A DNA stretch of 60,235 nucleotides from Embleya scabrispora DSM 41855 (GTDB taxonomy: Bacteria; Actinomycetota; Actinomycetes; Streptomycetales; Streptomycetaceae), in the NCBI RefSeq assembly GCF_000372745.1, contig NZ_KB889696.1, forward strand, positions 1-60,235. Direction: 5' to 3'. A model generated the notes under the pieces. The model was not told the origin of the DNA and did no database searches. It saw only the letters and a program-made list of their open reading frames with translations. Position 1 is the stretch's first letter, and every line of letters starts with the position of its first letter. Shown here piece after piece: positions 7,913 through 17,255 of this stretch. The position numbers were made by a program, and so were the translations under genes.

Positions 7913-8835
7913 GCTTGCATCTCCTCGTTCACGTAACTCCGCAGCCAGGCCCGGAACTCGGGTCCCAGATCATCACGCTCGCATGCCAGCTTCACGATGG
8001 CACGCAGATAGTCGGCCCGGTCGCCCGTGTCGTACCGGCGGCCGGAGAACAGCACGCCGTGCACCGTGCCGCCCTCGGTCGACTCGCGGCCCGCGAGCAC
8101 CCGCAGCGCGTCGGTCAGCTGGATTTCGCCGCCTCTGCCCGGCTGCGTGTGTTCGAGCACGTCGAAGACCGACGGGTCGAGCAGGTAGCGGCCGATCACC
8201 GCGAAGTTGCTGGGCGCGGTACCCGGTTCCGGCTTCTCCACGAGATCGGTCACCCGCACCACGCCGGGCTCGGAGATGCCCTCGGCGAGGGGTTCGACCG
8301 CCGCGCAGCCGTAGAGGTGGATCTGGCTCGGGTCGACCTCGATCAGGGCGACGACGCTGCCGCCGAGCTCGCGACGCACCCGCAACATCGTGCTCAGCAG
8401 CGGATCGCGCGGGTCGATCAGGTCGTCGCCGAGCAGCACCGCGAACGGCTCGTCGCCCACGTGCGGGCGGGCGCACGAGACGGCGTGTCCCAGGCCGCGC
8501 GGGTCGCCCTGCCGGACGTAGTGGATCGCGGCCAGTTCGCTCGACTCGCGGACCAGCTTCAGCCGTTCCAGGTCGCCTTTGGCGGCCAGCGCGTGTTCGA
8601 GCTCGTACGCGCGGTCGAAGTGGTCCTCCAGTGGGCGCTTGTTGCGCCCGGTGACCATCAGCACGTCGGTCAGCCCGGCGGCGACCGCCTCCTCGACCAC
8701 GTACTGGATGGCCGGCGTGTCCACGACCGGCAACATTTCCTTGGGGGTGGCCTTCGTCGCCGGCAGGAAGCGGGTGCCCAGGCCGGCGGCGGGTACGACG
8801 GCCTTCGTGATGTGGAACGAGCGATGCGGAGGCAT
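7909..8835 (-). CDS. galU: UTP-glucose-1-phosphate uridylyltransferase
   Basis: 308 residues, the usual length for bacterial GalU. It makes UDP-glucose from UTP and glucose-1-phosphate for glycan, trehalose and glycogen metabolism in the cytosol. The nucleotide-binding motif GLGTRFLPATKATPKEMLPV is at residues 18-37, with VTGRNKRPLEDHFD, ALGAKGD-like and GEIQLTDAL segments further on. ATG 8835 is 10 bases from the stop of the diguanylate cyclase gene, and its stop overlaps the glp start by 4 bases, so it is the second gene of the leftward operon. Confidence 0.95.
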   Translation of the reverse strand: MPPHRSFHITKAVVPAAGLGTRFLPATKATPKEMLPVVDTPAIQYVVEEAVAAGLTDVLMVTGRNKRPLEDHFDRAYELEHALAAKGDLERLKLVRESSELAAIHYVRQGDPRGLGHAVSCARPHVGDEPFAVLLGDDLIDPRDPLLSTMLRVRRELGGSVVALIEVDPSQIHLYGCAAVEPLAEGISEPGVVRVTDLVEKPEPGTAPSNFAVIGRYLLDPSVFDVLEHTQPGRGGEIQLTDALRVLAGRESTEGGTVHGVLFSGRRYDTGDRADYLRAIVKLACERDDLGPEFRAWLRSYVNEEMQA

Positions 8836-8844
8836 GGCCGCACA

Positions 8845-9588
8845 CTAACGGGTGAGATCACCCGGGTACCCATGAAGCCCGCCGATTGGCCGGTTGTCGG
8901 CCGGTGGTGCGCTCCCGGCCGGATCGGGGCCGCAGAACCGGTCGCCGCCCGCGCGTTTGGCCCGGCCCAGCGCCCGGTCCGCGGCTCGCAGCAGGGTCGC
9001 GGAGTGGGTGCCGTCCTCGGGCAGTACGGCCACGCCGATCGCCATCGTCAGCCGCGCCGGGTCGGCCGTCGCGCCGAAGGTGCCACGCCGCACGGCGTAG
9101 CACAGACGTTCGGCGACCTTGGCGGCGCCGGCCGCGTCCGTCTCGGGCAGCAGGATCACGAACTCCTCGCCGCCGTAGCGGGCGATCGTGTCCACCTGGC
9201 GAATCTCCAGGGCCAGCCGCTGGGCGACCTCGCGCAGCACCGCCCCCGCGCCCTGGTGGCCGTGCCGCTCGTTGACATCGCGGAAGTGGTCGAGGTCGAG
9301 CATGAGCAGCCCCAGCGGCCGGCCGAACCGGGTCGCGCGCATCACCTCGCGATCCAGCACGAGTTGCAGGTAGCGGTAGTTCCACACGCCGGTCAGCGGG
9401 TCGGTCACCGACAGCCGCTCCAATTCGGCGCGGCTGAGTTCGAGGCGGGTGACCTCGTGGCGCAGTTCGGGCAGCTCGTTGCCGGCGATCGCGCGCAGCC
9501 GGCGCACGGCGACCGCCAGCGAGCCGACGGCGACCGAGAGCGCGCCGACCAGCAGGATGATCAGAAGACGTTCGAAAGTCAGGCCCAT
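8845..9588 (-). CDS. GGDEF-domain diguanylate cyclase, membrane-anchored
   Basis: A 247-residue protein that should make cyclic di-GMP. An N-terminal membrane helix (about residues 7-27, LLIILLVGALSVAVGSLAVA) and a short coiled linker lead into a complete GGDEF domain: LSVTDPLTGVWNYRYL, LMLDLDHFRDVNERHGHQGA, and the active site YGGEEF. An RQVD inhibition site (RxxD) stands five residues before GGEEF, so product inhibition is expected. No EAL domain. It heads the leftward galU-glp-moaC-mogA cluster. The start lacks a strong ribosome site; it is divergent from the cyclo-ligase gene. c-di-GMP controls development in Streptomyces, which fits a division-linked operon, but that link is inference. 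Confidence 0.92.
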   Translation of the reverse strand: MGLTFERLLIILLVGALSVAVGSLAVAVRRLRAIAGNELPELRHEVTRLELSRAELERLSVTDPLTGVWNYRYLQLVLDREVMRATRFGRPLGLLMLDLDHFRDVNERHGHQGAGAVLREVAQRLALEIRQVDTIARYGGEEFVILLPETDAAGAAKVAERLCYAVRRGTFGATADPARLTMAIGVAVLPEDGTHSATLLRAADRALGRAKRAGGDRFCGPDPAGSAPPADNRPIGGLHGYPGDLTR

Positions 9589-9679
9589 GCGGGGTCCGGG
9601 TCAGGTGCGGTGGCGCGAACTGTGTCGATTGCGCGGACTCCTTCGATAACCCGTCCAAACACGTCATTCAGGGAACAGC

Positions 9680-10267
9680 ATGAAGGACATCCTCAACGAC
9701 AAGGCCACACTGAGGTCACAGTTGATGCACTCACGGTCACACACGGGGTCGGATCGGCGTGTCGCGGCGAGTCGCGCGCTCCGTGACGCGCTCCTCGCGC
9801 TCCCCGAGGTGGCCGCCGCCGCGACCGTGGCGGCCTATGTGCCGGTGGGCTCGGAGCCGGGCGGCCGGGATCTGGCCGAGGACCTCGCCGCCGGGTCGAC
9901 GCGGCGCGTGCTGCTGCCGGTGCTGCTGCCCGACAACGACCTGGACTGGGCGCTCTACCAGGGGCCCGCGTCGCTGGTGCCGGCCGGCCGGGGGCTGCGC
10001 GAGCCGATCGGGCCGCGGCTGGGCGTCGAGGGCGTGCGAACGGCGGACGTGCTGGTGGTTCCGGGGCTCGCGGTGGATCGGCGCGGCCTGCGGCTCGGGC
10101 GCGGCGGCGGGTCCTACGACCGGGCGCTGGCCCGGGTACCGGCGTCGGCCGTGACGGTGGTGCTGCTCTACGACGGCGAGGTGCTCGACCGGGTGCCGGC
10201 CGAGCCGCACGACGTGCCCGTGGACATCGCGGTGACGCCCGCGGCGGTGTACCGGTTCACCCGGTAG
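9680..10267 (+). CDS. 5-formyltetrahydrofolate cyclo-ligase
   Basis: 195 residues, normal for the family. The enzyme converts 5-formyl-THF to 5,10-methenyl-THF using ATP. Visible motifs: an N-terminal basic helix (KATLRSQLMHSRS), AAYVPVGSEPGGRDL, the GLREPIGPRLGVE segment, and the C-terminal LVVPGLAVDRRGLRLGRGGG, followed by SYDRALAR, the phosphate-binding Gly-rich signature. ATG 9680 follows GGGAA. It diverges from the cyclase gene and converges on the penicillin-acylase gene with only 18 bases between the stops. A cyclo-ligase gene next to galU and an FmdB gene is a known actinobacterial arrangement. Confidence 0.93.
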   Translation: MKDILNDKATLRSQLMHSRSHTGSDRRVAASRALRDALLALPEVAAAATVAAYVPVGSEPGGRDLAEDLAAGSTRRVLLPVLLPDNDLDWALYQGPASLVPAGRGLREPIGPRLGVEGVRTADVLVVPGLAVDRRGLRLGRGGGSYDRALARVPASAVTVVLLYDGEVLDRVPAEPHDVPVDIAVTPAAVYRFTR

Positions 10268-10285
10268 CACCGCCGCGGGCCGCCG

Positions 10286-13200
10286 TCACGGACCGGCCGG
10301 GGCCGGTGCGGCCGGTGCGACCGGTCCGGCCGGCTCCAGGGTCAGCCGGTGTTTGGCCGCCTTGTCCACCGCCGCGGGCGTGTACGCCCACGGCAGGGTC
10401 TTGCCCTTGCGCCACAGGTCCGTCTGGTCGGTGTAGTTGTCGTGCCAGACGTGTCCGGACGCGCCGGTGAGGTTGATCCAGCGGGACGCGTCCAGGTCGG
10501 ACAGGTCCACCACCATCCGCATCGACGGCACGGTGGTCACCTCGTAGCCCTGGGCGACGTTCCACCCGGTCGCGTTGACCAGGCCCTCACCGCCGGACAT
10601 CCGGTACGGGCCGCGGTTGAGCATGTACTTGACCACGCCCGGCCCCTCGGTGCCCAGCGTCTGATTGCGCAGCGTCAGCGTGTGCAGCCGACCCCACGAC
10701 CAGGTGTCGATGTCCTTGCCGAGTCGGGAGGTGAGGTCCTTCTTCGCCTCGGTCATCGCCTTGTGCAGCAGACCGTCGCGGGTGGTGATCGAGCCCGGGT
10801 TCTTGGAGATGTTCCACCACGGGCTCTCCGGGCTGGTCAGCAGCGTCCGGACCACCTCGTTCCACCGGTCGCCGCCGTCGGGCAGCGCGGTCGAGTCGTC
10901 CCGGTCGCCGCACTGCACGTGCGTGGTCGTCGCGTTGCTCGCGCAGTCGTTGTCGGCCCGAACCGAGAACGGCATCTTGTCGCCGAAGGCGAGCATCAGC
11001 ACCTGGCGCCACACCGCGTTGAAGTAGGCGGCGGACTTGGAGTCGGCCGCGTTGCGCATGTCCCAACCCTTGAGCAGGTCCTGCGCCTCGCGCACCCACG
11101 GATCGTCGATGCGGACCGCGAGCAGGTACGGCACCAGCAACTGCGCGACCGGGTTGAGGTCGTCGGCCTGCATCTTCTGCATCATCGCCGGATCGATCTT
11201 GCCCGGGGCCTTGGCGATCATCTCCTCGATCCGCTGACTGCGCGCGCCGTAGCCCCAGTCCGAGGTCAGCAGGTACGGGTACGCCGGCGAGGTGACCGCG
11301 TTGTTGGCGGTGACGATGTAGCCCTCCGGCGGGTCGTACACGTTCGGCAGCGAGTCGAACGGGATGGTGCCCGCCCAGTCGTACTTGGGGTCCCACCCGT
11401 ACACCGGCCAGCGGCCGTCACCGGTACGGCGCACCGGGATCTTGCCGGGCGCCTGGTAGCCGATGTGCCCCTCGACGTCCGCGTAGATCGCGTTCTGCGA
11501 CGGCGCGTCGAAGTTCTTCAGCGCGGCCCGGAAGTCGTTCCAGTTCTGTGCCTTGTTCAGTTGGAAGAGCGCGTCCATCGAGGTGCCCGGATCCAGCGCG
11601 GTCCAGCGCAGCGCGACCGCGAAGCCCTCCTCGCGCTGGGGGCTCGGGTCCGGGATCGGCGCGTCCTTGCCGACGTCCTTCAACTCGGCTGCCACATCGG
11701 GCATGTCGGTCAGGATCGGTCCGTGTCGGGTGGTGCGCACGGTGATCTGCCGATCACCGCCGCCGGCCACCTTGATCGTCTCCTGGCGAACCTCGGTGAA
11801 CGGCTCGTACTTGTTGTTGTAGAGCACGCCGTCGCCCTGGACCTTCTCCAGGTAGAGGTCGGTCACGTCGGCGCCGAGGTTGGTGAAGCCCCACGAGATC
11901 TTCTGGTTGTGGCCGATGATCACGCCCGGCATGCCGGAGAACGTGTAGCCGGAGACGTCGTACTGGCACTGCGGCCCGACCGTGCGGCAGTGCAGACCCA
12001 TCTGGTACCAGACCGAGGGCAGCGACGGGGACAGGTGCGGGTCGTTGGCCAGCAGCGGCTTGCCGGTGGTGGTACGACTGCCCGCCACCACCCACGAGTT
12101 GGAGCCGACGCCGGAGGACTTCTCGCTGAACAGCGAGGGCAGCCTGGCCAGCGACTCGGACAGACCGGCCAGCACGTTCTGCGCGCTCTTCGAGGGCACC
12201 ACGGGCGGCGCGTCCTGGACGAAGCGCTCGGTCTTGCCGTCCTTGCCCTCCTTGACGATCGCCCCGTCGCGCACGATCGGCTTGTTCACCTCGTACGGAT
12301 ACGGCGGGTAGAGCTCGTCGATCTGGTTGACCGTCAACTTGTCGGACAACAACGCCCGGTCGATCTCGTCCTGCATGTTGGTCCGCAGGTCCCAGGCCAT
12401 CGCCTTGAGCCAGGCGACCGAGTCGACCGGGGTCCACGGCTCGGCCTTGTAGCCGTCGTGCACGACGCCCAGCAGCGCGTACTCGAACGACGCGTCGGCG
12501 CCCTTGTGGTCCTTGAGGTAGGCGTTGACCCCCTCGGAGTACGCCTGGAGGAACTTCTGCGACTCCGGCGGCAGCGCCGCGTACTCCTGCTCGGCCACTT
12601 TGCGCCAGCCCAGCGTGCGCAGGAACTTGTCGTTCTCCACCTGCCCGGAGCCGAACATCTCGGACAGCCGGCCCGCCGTCATGTGCCGGCGCACGTCCAT
12701 CTCCCAGAACCGGTCCTGGGCGTGCACGTAGCCCTGCCCCCGGAAGAGGTCCTCGGACGTGTCGGCGTACACCTGCGGGATGCCCTCGGCATCGCGAACC
12801 ACGTCGACCTTGCCGGTCAGCCCCGGGACCCGGACCGTGCCGGAGGTCTGCGGGAACGAGTCGCGCGACAACTGCCAGCCCCACCAGCCGAGTCCGCCGA
12901 TCGCGATGGCCAACACCACGACCAGGACGATGAACGTCAACCGGAAACGGCGCCACGCCTTGGACGGCCCCTTGGGGGTCGTCGAGCGTTCCTTGACCTT
13001 GGCGGTGGCGCCGGGCGCGGGCGCCTCGGCCGCGGCGGGCTCGGATGCGGGCTGGGGTACGGGGACGGGAACGGGCCGAGGCGCGACCTCGGGCTCGACC
13101 CGCGGCGGCTCGGCGGCTCGTGGCGCGGGCGGCGCGGCGGGCGCGGGGATGGCGACGGGAGCGGGCGGCTCCGCATACGGCTCGGGGGGTGTGTACGGCT

Positions 13201-13504
13201 CCTGGGCGGCGTAGGGCTCCTGAGCGTAGGACTCCTGTGGTGCGTACGGTCCTTGCCCGGCATACGGCTCTTGCGGCGGGTACGGCTCGGGTTCGCCGTA
13301 CGGCTCCGGTTCGCTGTACGGCTCGGGCGCGGCCCGGCGCTCACGCTCCGCGCGTTCTTCCGCGCGCCGCTGGGCCGCGACCGGATCCGCCGCGGCCCAC
13401 TGCGATGTGGGCCACTCGCCCGTGGGCCAGTCGTCCCACCCGGAGGATGAGGCGTCCTGGCCACCGGGGGGCTGCTCCGGGTCGGGCGTCTTCGAGGGAG
13501 GCAT
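10286..13504 (-). CDS. Penicillin-acylase-family N-terminal nucleophile hydrolase with cytosolic Pro/Tyr tail
   Basis: A 1072-residue protein. Residues 1-185 are disordered and rich in Pro, Glu, Tyr (repeats of (Q/E)EPY and EPEPY); a single membrane helix (about 188-209) follows; the rest is an S45 peptidase fold. The likely self-cleavage site is G467/S468 in GVGSNSWVVAGSRT, with Ser468 becoming the catalytic N-terminal residue. Family members cleave amides such as penicillins, acyl-homoserine lactones or lipopeptides; the real substrate is unknown. It is a signal-anchored type II membrane protein by topology. ATG 13504 follows AAGGACC; a TTG directly before it is in frame but less likely. 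Confidence 0.9.
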   Translation of the reverse strand: MPPSKTPDPEQPPGGQDASSSGWDDWPTGEWPTSQWAAADPVAAQRRAEERAERERRAAPEPYSEPEPYGEPEPYPPQEPYAGQGPYAPQESYAQEPYAAQEPYTPPEPYAEPPAPVAIPAPAAPPAPRAAEPPRVEPEVAPRPVPVPVPQPASEPAAAEAPAPGATAKVKERSTTPKGPSKAWRRFRLTFIVLVVVLAIAIGGLGWWGWQLSRDSFPQTSGTVRVPGLTGKVDVVRDAEGIPQVYADTSEDLFRGQGYVHAQDRFWEMDVRRHMTAGRLSEMFGSGQVENDKFLRTLGWRKVAEQEYAALPPESQKFLQAYSEGVNAYLKDHKGADASFEYALLGVVHDGYKAEPWTPVDSVAWLKAMAWDLRTNMQDEIDRALLSDKLTVNQIDELYPPYPYEVNKPIVRDGAIVKEGKDGKTERFVQDAPPVVPSKSAQNVLAGLSESLARLPSLFSEKSSGVGSNSWVVAGSRTTTGKPLLANDPHLSPSLPSVWYQMGLHCRTVGPQCQYDVSGYTFSGMPGVIIGHNQKISWGFTNLGADVTDLYLEKVQGDGVLYNNKYEPFTEVRQETIKVAGGGDRQITVRTTRHGPILTDMPDVAAELKDVGKDAPIPDPSPQREEGFAVALRWTALDPGTSMDALFQLNKAQNWNDFRAALKNFDAPSQNAIYADVEGHIGYQAPGKIPVRRTGDGRWPVYGWDPKYDWAGTIPFDSLPNVYDPPEGYIVTANNAVTSPAYPYLLTSDWGYGARSQRIEEMIAKAPGKIDPAMMQKMQADDLNPVAQLLVPYLLAVRIDDPWVREAQDLLKGWDMRNAADSKSAAYFNAVWRQVLMLAFGDKMPFSVRADNDCASNATTTHVQCGDRDDSTALPDGGDRWNEVVRTLLTSPESPWWNISKNPGSITTRDGLLHKAMTEAKKDLTSRLGKDIDTWSWGRLHTLTLRNQTLGTEGPGVVKYMLNRGPYRMSGGEGLVNATGWNVAQGYEVTTVPSMRMVVDLSDLDASRWINLTGASGHVWHDNYTDQTDLWRKGKTLPWAYTPAAVDKAAKHRLTLEPAGPVAPAAPAPAGP

Positions 13505-13615
13505 CAAGGTCCTTATGCGGTCGGTGCGGCAAGGGACACCTTAAAAGCCGAGCGTCCTCGGCATCACAGCCACGGGTACGAGACGGGACCCCTCTGGGGT
13601 ATGGATCCTTCGCTT

Positions 13616-13632
13616 TGGTAAAATATTTACCA
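13616..13632. promoter_or_regulatory. AT-rich inverted repeat in divergent promoter region
   Basis: TGGTAAA-ATA-TTTACCA, a 7-base inverted repeat with a 3-base centre, inside the 305-base region between the divergent acylase and antiporter genes. It stands out because the surroundings are very GC-rich. It could be an operator or simply overlap a promoter; the regulator is unknown. Confidence 0.45.
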
Positions 13633-13809
13633 GGCGTAGGTAATTCATCGCCGGTTCGCCGGCGCGGCAGGGCCCCCCTTCCCATGGCCCGCTGATTGCC
13701 TGCGCATCGCGGCGTCGCGGCTCTGCCCGTCGTCGCCTGCCTTCATGTTCTGCACTCCGTGCGGCCGCCTGGGGGGTGGCCGGACCGACGACCGCCGGAG
13801 GTGACGCAC

Positions 13810-15303
13810 GTGTCCGTGCCCGAGCTCAACCAGGTCCTGCTCCTGGGTGCCATCGTCATGTTGTCCGCCGTCATAGCGGTGCGCCTGGCGACCAGAACCG
13901 GACTGCCGAGTCTGCTGCTCTACCTCGGCCTCGGGATTTTGATCGGGGCCGACGGCCTCGGCATAGGTTTCGACAACGCCGAACTGACCCAAACGCTCGG
14001 CTACGCCGCGCTGATAGTAATCCTCGCCGAGGGCGGGATAGCGACCAGTTGGAAGGAGATCAGGCCGTCGGTGCCGGCGGCCGCGGTGTTGTCCACCGTA
14101 GGGGTCGGGGTGAGCGTCGCGGTCACCGCGTTCGCCACCCGGATCGTGCTGGACGTCGACTGGTCGACCGCGATCCTGATGGGCGCGATCGTCTCCTCCA
14201 CGGACGCCGCCGCGGTGTTCTCGGTTCTGCGCAAGCTGCCGCTGCCGCATCGGCTGACCGGTCTGCTGGAGGCCGAGTCCGGGTTCAACGACGCCCCGGT
14301 GGTGATCCTGGTCGTCACATTCGCCCACGTGGGTCATGTCGAGCCGTGGTACCGGATCCTCGGCGAGATCGGCATGGAGCTGACCATCGGCGTGGCCGTC
14401 GGCCTCGCGGTGGGCCGGCTCGGCGCGCTCGGCCTGCGCCACGTCGCGCTGCCGGCGTCCGGGCTGTACCCGATCGCGGTGATGGCGCTGTGCGTGCTCG
14501 CCTACTCCGGCGGCGCGATGGCCCACGGCAGCGGGTTCCTCGCGGTCTACCTGACCGCGCTCGTGCTGGGCAACTCGCAGCTGCCGCACGGTCCGGCCAC
14601 CCGCGGCTTCGCCGAGGGGCTCGGCTGGATCGCGCAGATCGGGCTGTTCGTCCTGCTGGGACTGCTGGTCACCCCGCACGAGTTGGCCGGCGCGGTGGTC
14701 CCGGCGCTGGTGATCGGCACCATCCTGCTGCTGGTCGCCCGGCCGCTGTCGGTGGTGGTGACCACGACGCCGTTCCGCATACCGTGGCGCGAGCAGTTGA
14801 TCCTGTCCTGGGCGGGGCTGCGCGGGGCGGTGCCGATCGTGCTCGCCACCATCCCGATCGTGAAGGACGTCCCGGACGCCCAGCGGCTGTTCAACATCAC
14901 CTTCGTGCTGGTCGTGGTCTTCACCCTGGTGCAGGGGCCGACGCTGCCGTGGATAGCGCGCAAGGCCGGCTTCGCGGGTGAGCACGAGCCCACCGACCTG
15001 GGCGTGGAGTCCGCACCCCTGGAAAAGCTCCAGGGGCACCTGCTGTCGGTCAGCGTGCCGCCGGGCTCGCGCATGCACGGCGTCGAGGTCGGCGAGTTGC
15101 GGCTGCCGCGCGGGGCCGCGGTCACCCTGATCGTGCGCGACGACGAAAGCTTCGTGCCCGAGCAGAGCACGGCGCTGCGCCACGGCGACGACCTGCTCGT
15201 GGTGGCCACCGACACGGTGCGCGACGAGGCCGAGGATCGGCTGCGTGCGGTCAGCCGGGGCGGCAAGCTCGCGGGCTGGTTCGGGGTCAAAGGCGACACC
15301 TGA
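13810..15303 (+). CDS. CPA1-type cation (K+ or Na+)/proton antiporter with RCK_C domain
   Basis: 497 residues. About a dozen membrane segments carry the CPA1 core (GILIGADGLGIGFDNAELTQ, IVSSTDAAAVFSVLRKLPLP, LLEAESGFNDAPVVILV, LSWAGLRGAVPIVLATIPIV), then a cytosolic TrkA_C/RCK_C-like domain (VPPGSRMHGVEVGELRLPRG ... GDDLLVVATDTVRDE). The ND pair (ESGFNDAP) and the STD motif are the ion-binding residues of the family. This layout is that of NhaP2/CvrA potassium/proton antiporters; some actinomycete RCK_C domains bind cyclic di-AMP. GTG 13810 follows CGGAGGTGA at 9 bases. A TTCG-loop terminator follows the stop. Confidence 0.9.
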   Translation: MSVPELNQVLLLGAIVMLSAVIAVRLATRTGLPSLLLYLGLGILIGADGLGIGFDNAELTQTLGYAALIVILAEGGIATSWKEIRPSVPAAAVLSTVGVGVSVAVTAFATRIVLDVDWSTAILMGAIVSSTDAAAVFSVLRKLPLPHRLTGLLEAESGFNDAPVVILVVTFAHVGHVEPWYRILGEIGMELTIGVAVGLAVGRLGALGLRHVALPASGLYPIAVMALCVLAYSGGAMAHGSGFLAVYLTALVLGNSQLPHGPATRGFAEGLGWIAQIGLFVLLGLLVTPHELAGAVVPALVIGTILLLVARPLSVVVTTTPFRIPWREQLILSWAGLRGAVPIVLATIPIVKDVPDAQRLFNITFVLVVVFTLVQGPTLPWIARKAGFAGEHEPTDLGVESAPLEKLQGHLLSVSVPPGSRMHGVEVGELRLPRGAAVTLIVRDDESFVPEQSTALRHGDDLLVVATDTVRDEAEDRLRAVSRGGKLAGWFGVKGDT

Positions 15304-15327
15304 GGTACGATCGTATGGTTGATTGCC

Positions 15328-15353
15328 ATCGGGGCGCCTTCGGGCGCCTCGAT
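15328..15353 (+). terminator. Terminator of the antiporter gene
   Basis: An 11-bp stem (ATCGGGGCGCC / GGCGCCTCGAT, one G-T pair) with a TTCG tetraloop begins 25 bases after the antiporter stop codon. No long T run follows, as is common in actinomycetes. Confidence 0.8.
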
Positions 15354-15570
15354 CGCCGATCCCCTCCACACACCGACTCTGCCTGACGCAGGGCTGGCGT
15401 CGTGACCGCACGGCGGCCGAAGCACGGCTTCGGTATCTACCCCGGTGGACGCTTTCGAGGACAGCTCTCGGCGCACCGGGGTTTCCCATGTGCGTCACCA
15501 GGTGGCAGGAAGCGATATCCGCGATGCCCACGCATCGAAACGCCGCACCCGTTCGCGGGGAGCGGTGCAC

Positions 15571-16842
15571 ATGATCTCCACGTACTCCTCACTGCTGCGG
15601 ACCCCCTCCGCATGGCGGTTCCTGGCGCCCGCGCTCGTCGCGCGGCTGCCCTACGCGATGCTCGGCCTGGGCATCGTGCTGTTGGTCAAGCACACGACCG
15701 GTTCGTACGGCACGGCCGGCGCGGTCTCCGCCGCCGCCGCCGTCGCGCTCGCCTTCGTCGGCCCGCAGACCGGTCGGCTCGCCGACCGCTTCGGCCAGGC
15801 GGCGGTGGTGGTTCCCGGAGCGCTGCTGCACGGCGCGGCGGTGTCCGCGCTGATCGTCGCCGCGCTCGCCGAAGCGCCGTTGTGGCTGCTGTTCACCACC
15901 GCGGTGCTCTCCGGCGCGACGGTGCCGCAGATCGGCTCCATGGTGCGGGCCCGTTGGGCCGCGCACCTGGAGCGTTCGCCGCTGCTGCCGACCGCGTTCG
16001 CGTTCGAGTCGGTGACCGACGAGTTCACCTTCGTGGTGGGCCCGGTGGTGGCCACCTTCCTGGCCACCGGGGTGCACCCGGCCGCAGGTCTGATCGTCGA
16101 GGCCGCGCTGACCGTGATCGGCTCGATGTTGTTCGCGCTGCAACGCGGCACCGCGCCGCGGCGGGTGGTCCGGGCGGTCGGCGACGCACCGCGTGCGTCC
16201 GCGCTGCGGATCGGCGGCGTACGGCTGCTGGTGGTGGCCTTCGTGTGCATCGGCGGCGTCTTCGGAACCGTGCAGGTCTCGGTCACCGCGTTCGCCGAGG
16301 AGGTCGGCAGGCCCGGCCTGGCGGGCGCGCTGTACGCGGTCTTCGCGGGCGGCAGCCTGATCGCCGGCGCGGTCTACGGCGCGATCGCCTGGCGGCGGCC
16401 GGCACACCGTCGCATGCTCGTGATGTTCGCGCTGCTGGCACTGGGCACCGCACCGCTGTGGGCCATCCCCGGCGTGGGAATCATGGTGCCCGTCGCGTTG
16501 CTGTGCGGACTGGCGATCGCACCGACGCTGATCACCGGGTTCACCCTGGTCGACACGCTGGTCCCGGCCGAGGCCAAGACCGAGGCGTTCACATGGCTGA
16601 CCGGCGCGATCGGCCTGGGCCTCGCACTGGGTTCGACGTTCTCCGGGATGCTGACCGACGCGCGCGGTTCGGGCGCCGGATTCGCGCTCACCCTGGCGGC
16701 GGCCGGCATCGGATTCCTGGTGGTGCTCAGCGGGCAGCGGCTGCTGCGACCGAGCGTGGATATGACACCCATTACACCGTCGACCACGACCGTGGTGGAC
16801 GGATCTCCGGTGAATGCTGCACCATTGGCACTCGACAGGTGA
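15571..16842 (+). CDS. MFS transporter
   Basis: 423 residues with about twelve hydrophobic segments, and the loop GRLADRFGQAAVV that corresponds to the MFS motif A after the second helix. The two halves are separated by a basic loop (RGTAPRRVVRAVGDAPRASA). It belongs to the single-chain efflux-type MFS group common in streptomycetes; substrate unknown. ATG 15571 is chosen because GGGGAG is 9 bases upstream; the frame is open further upstream but without a ribosome site. The gene ends 46 bases before the FmdB-like gene start and may be transcribed with it. Confidence 0.85.
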   Translation: MISTYSSLLRTPSAWRFLAPALVARLPYAMLGLGIVLLVKHTTGSYGTAGAVSAAAAVALAFVGPQTGRLADRFGQAAVVVPGALLHGAAVSALIVAALAEAPLWLLFTTAVLSGATVPQIGSMVRARWAAHLERSPLLPTAFAFESVTDEFTFVVGPVVATFLATGVHPAAGLIVEAALTVIGSMLFALQRGTAPRRVVRAVGDAPRASALRIGGVRLLVVAFVCIGGVFGTVQVSVTAFAEEVGRPGLAGALYAVFAGGSLIAGAVYGAIAWRRPAHRRMLVMFALLALGTAPLWAIPGVGIMVPVALLCGLAIAPTLITGFTLVDTLVPAEAKTEAFTWLTGAIGLGLALGSTFSGMLTDARGSGAGFALTLAAAGIGFLVVLSGQRLLRPSVDMTPITPSTTTVVDGSPVNAAPLALDR

Positions 16843-16888
16843 GAGTGCCAGTACCCAGCTGACCTGTCTGTCGAAGGAGGACCAGACC

Positions 16889-17251
<363 letters not shown>

Positions 17252-17255
17252 CCCG

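Noticed and set aside
10349-13450. A 1033-codon open frame on the plus strand
   Set aside because: It is the antisense shadow of the penicillin-acylase-like gene; long open frames on the other strand are common at this GC content, and it has no family features.
13505-13809. Possible cyclic di-AMP riboswitch before the cation/proton antiporter
   Set aside because: CGCTTTGG and nearby G-rich elements did not align with the ydaO consensus; only an AT-rich inverted repeat was clear.
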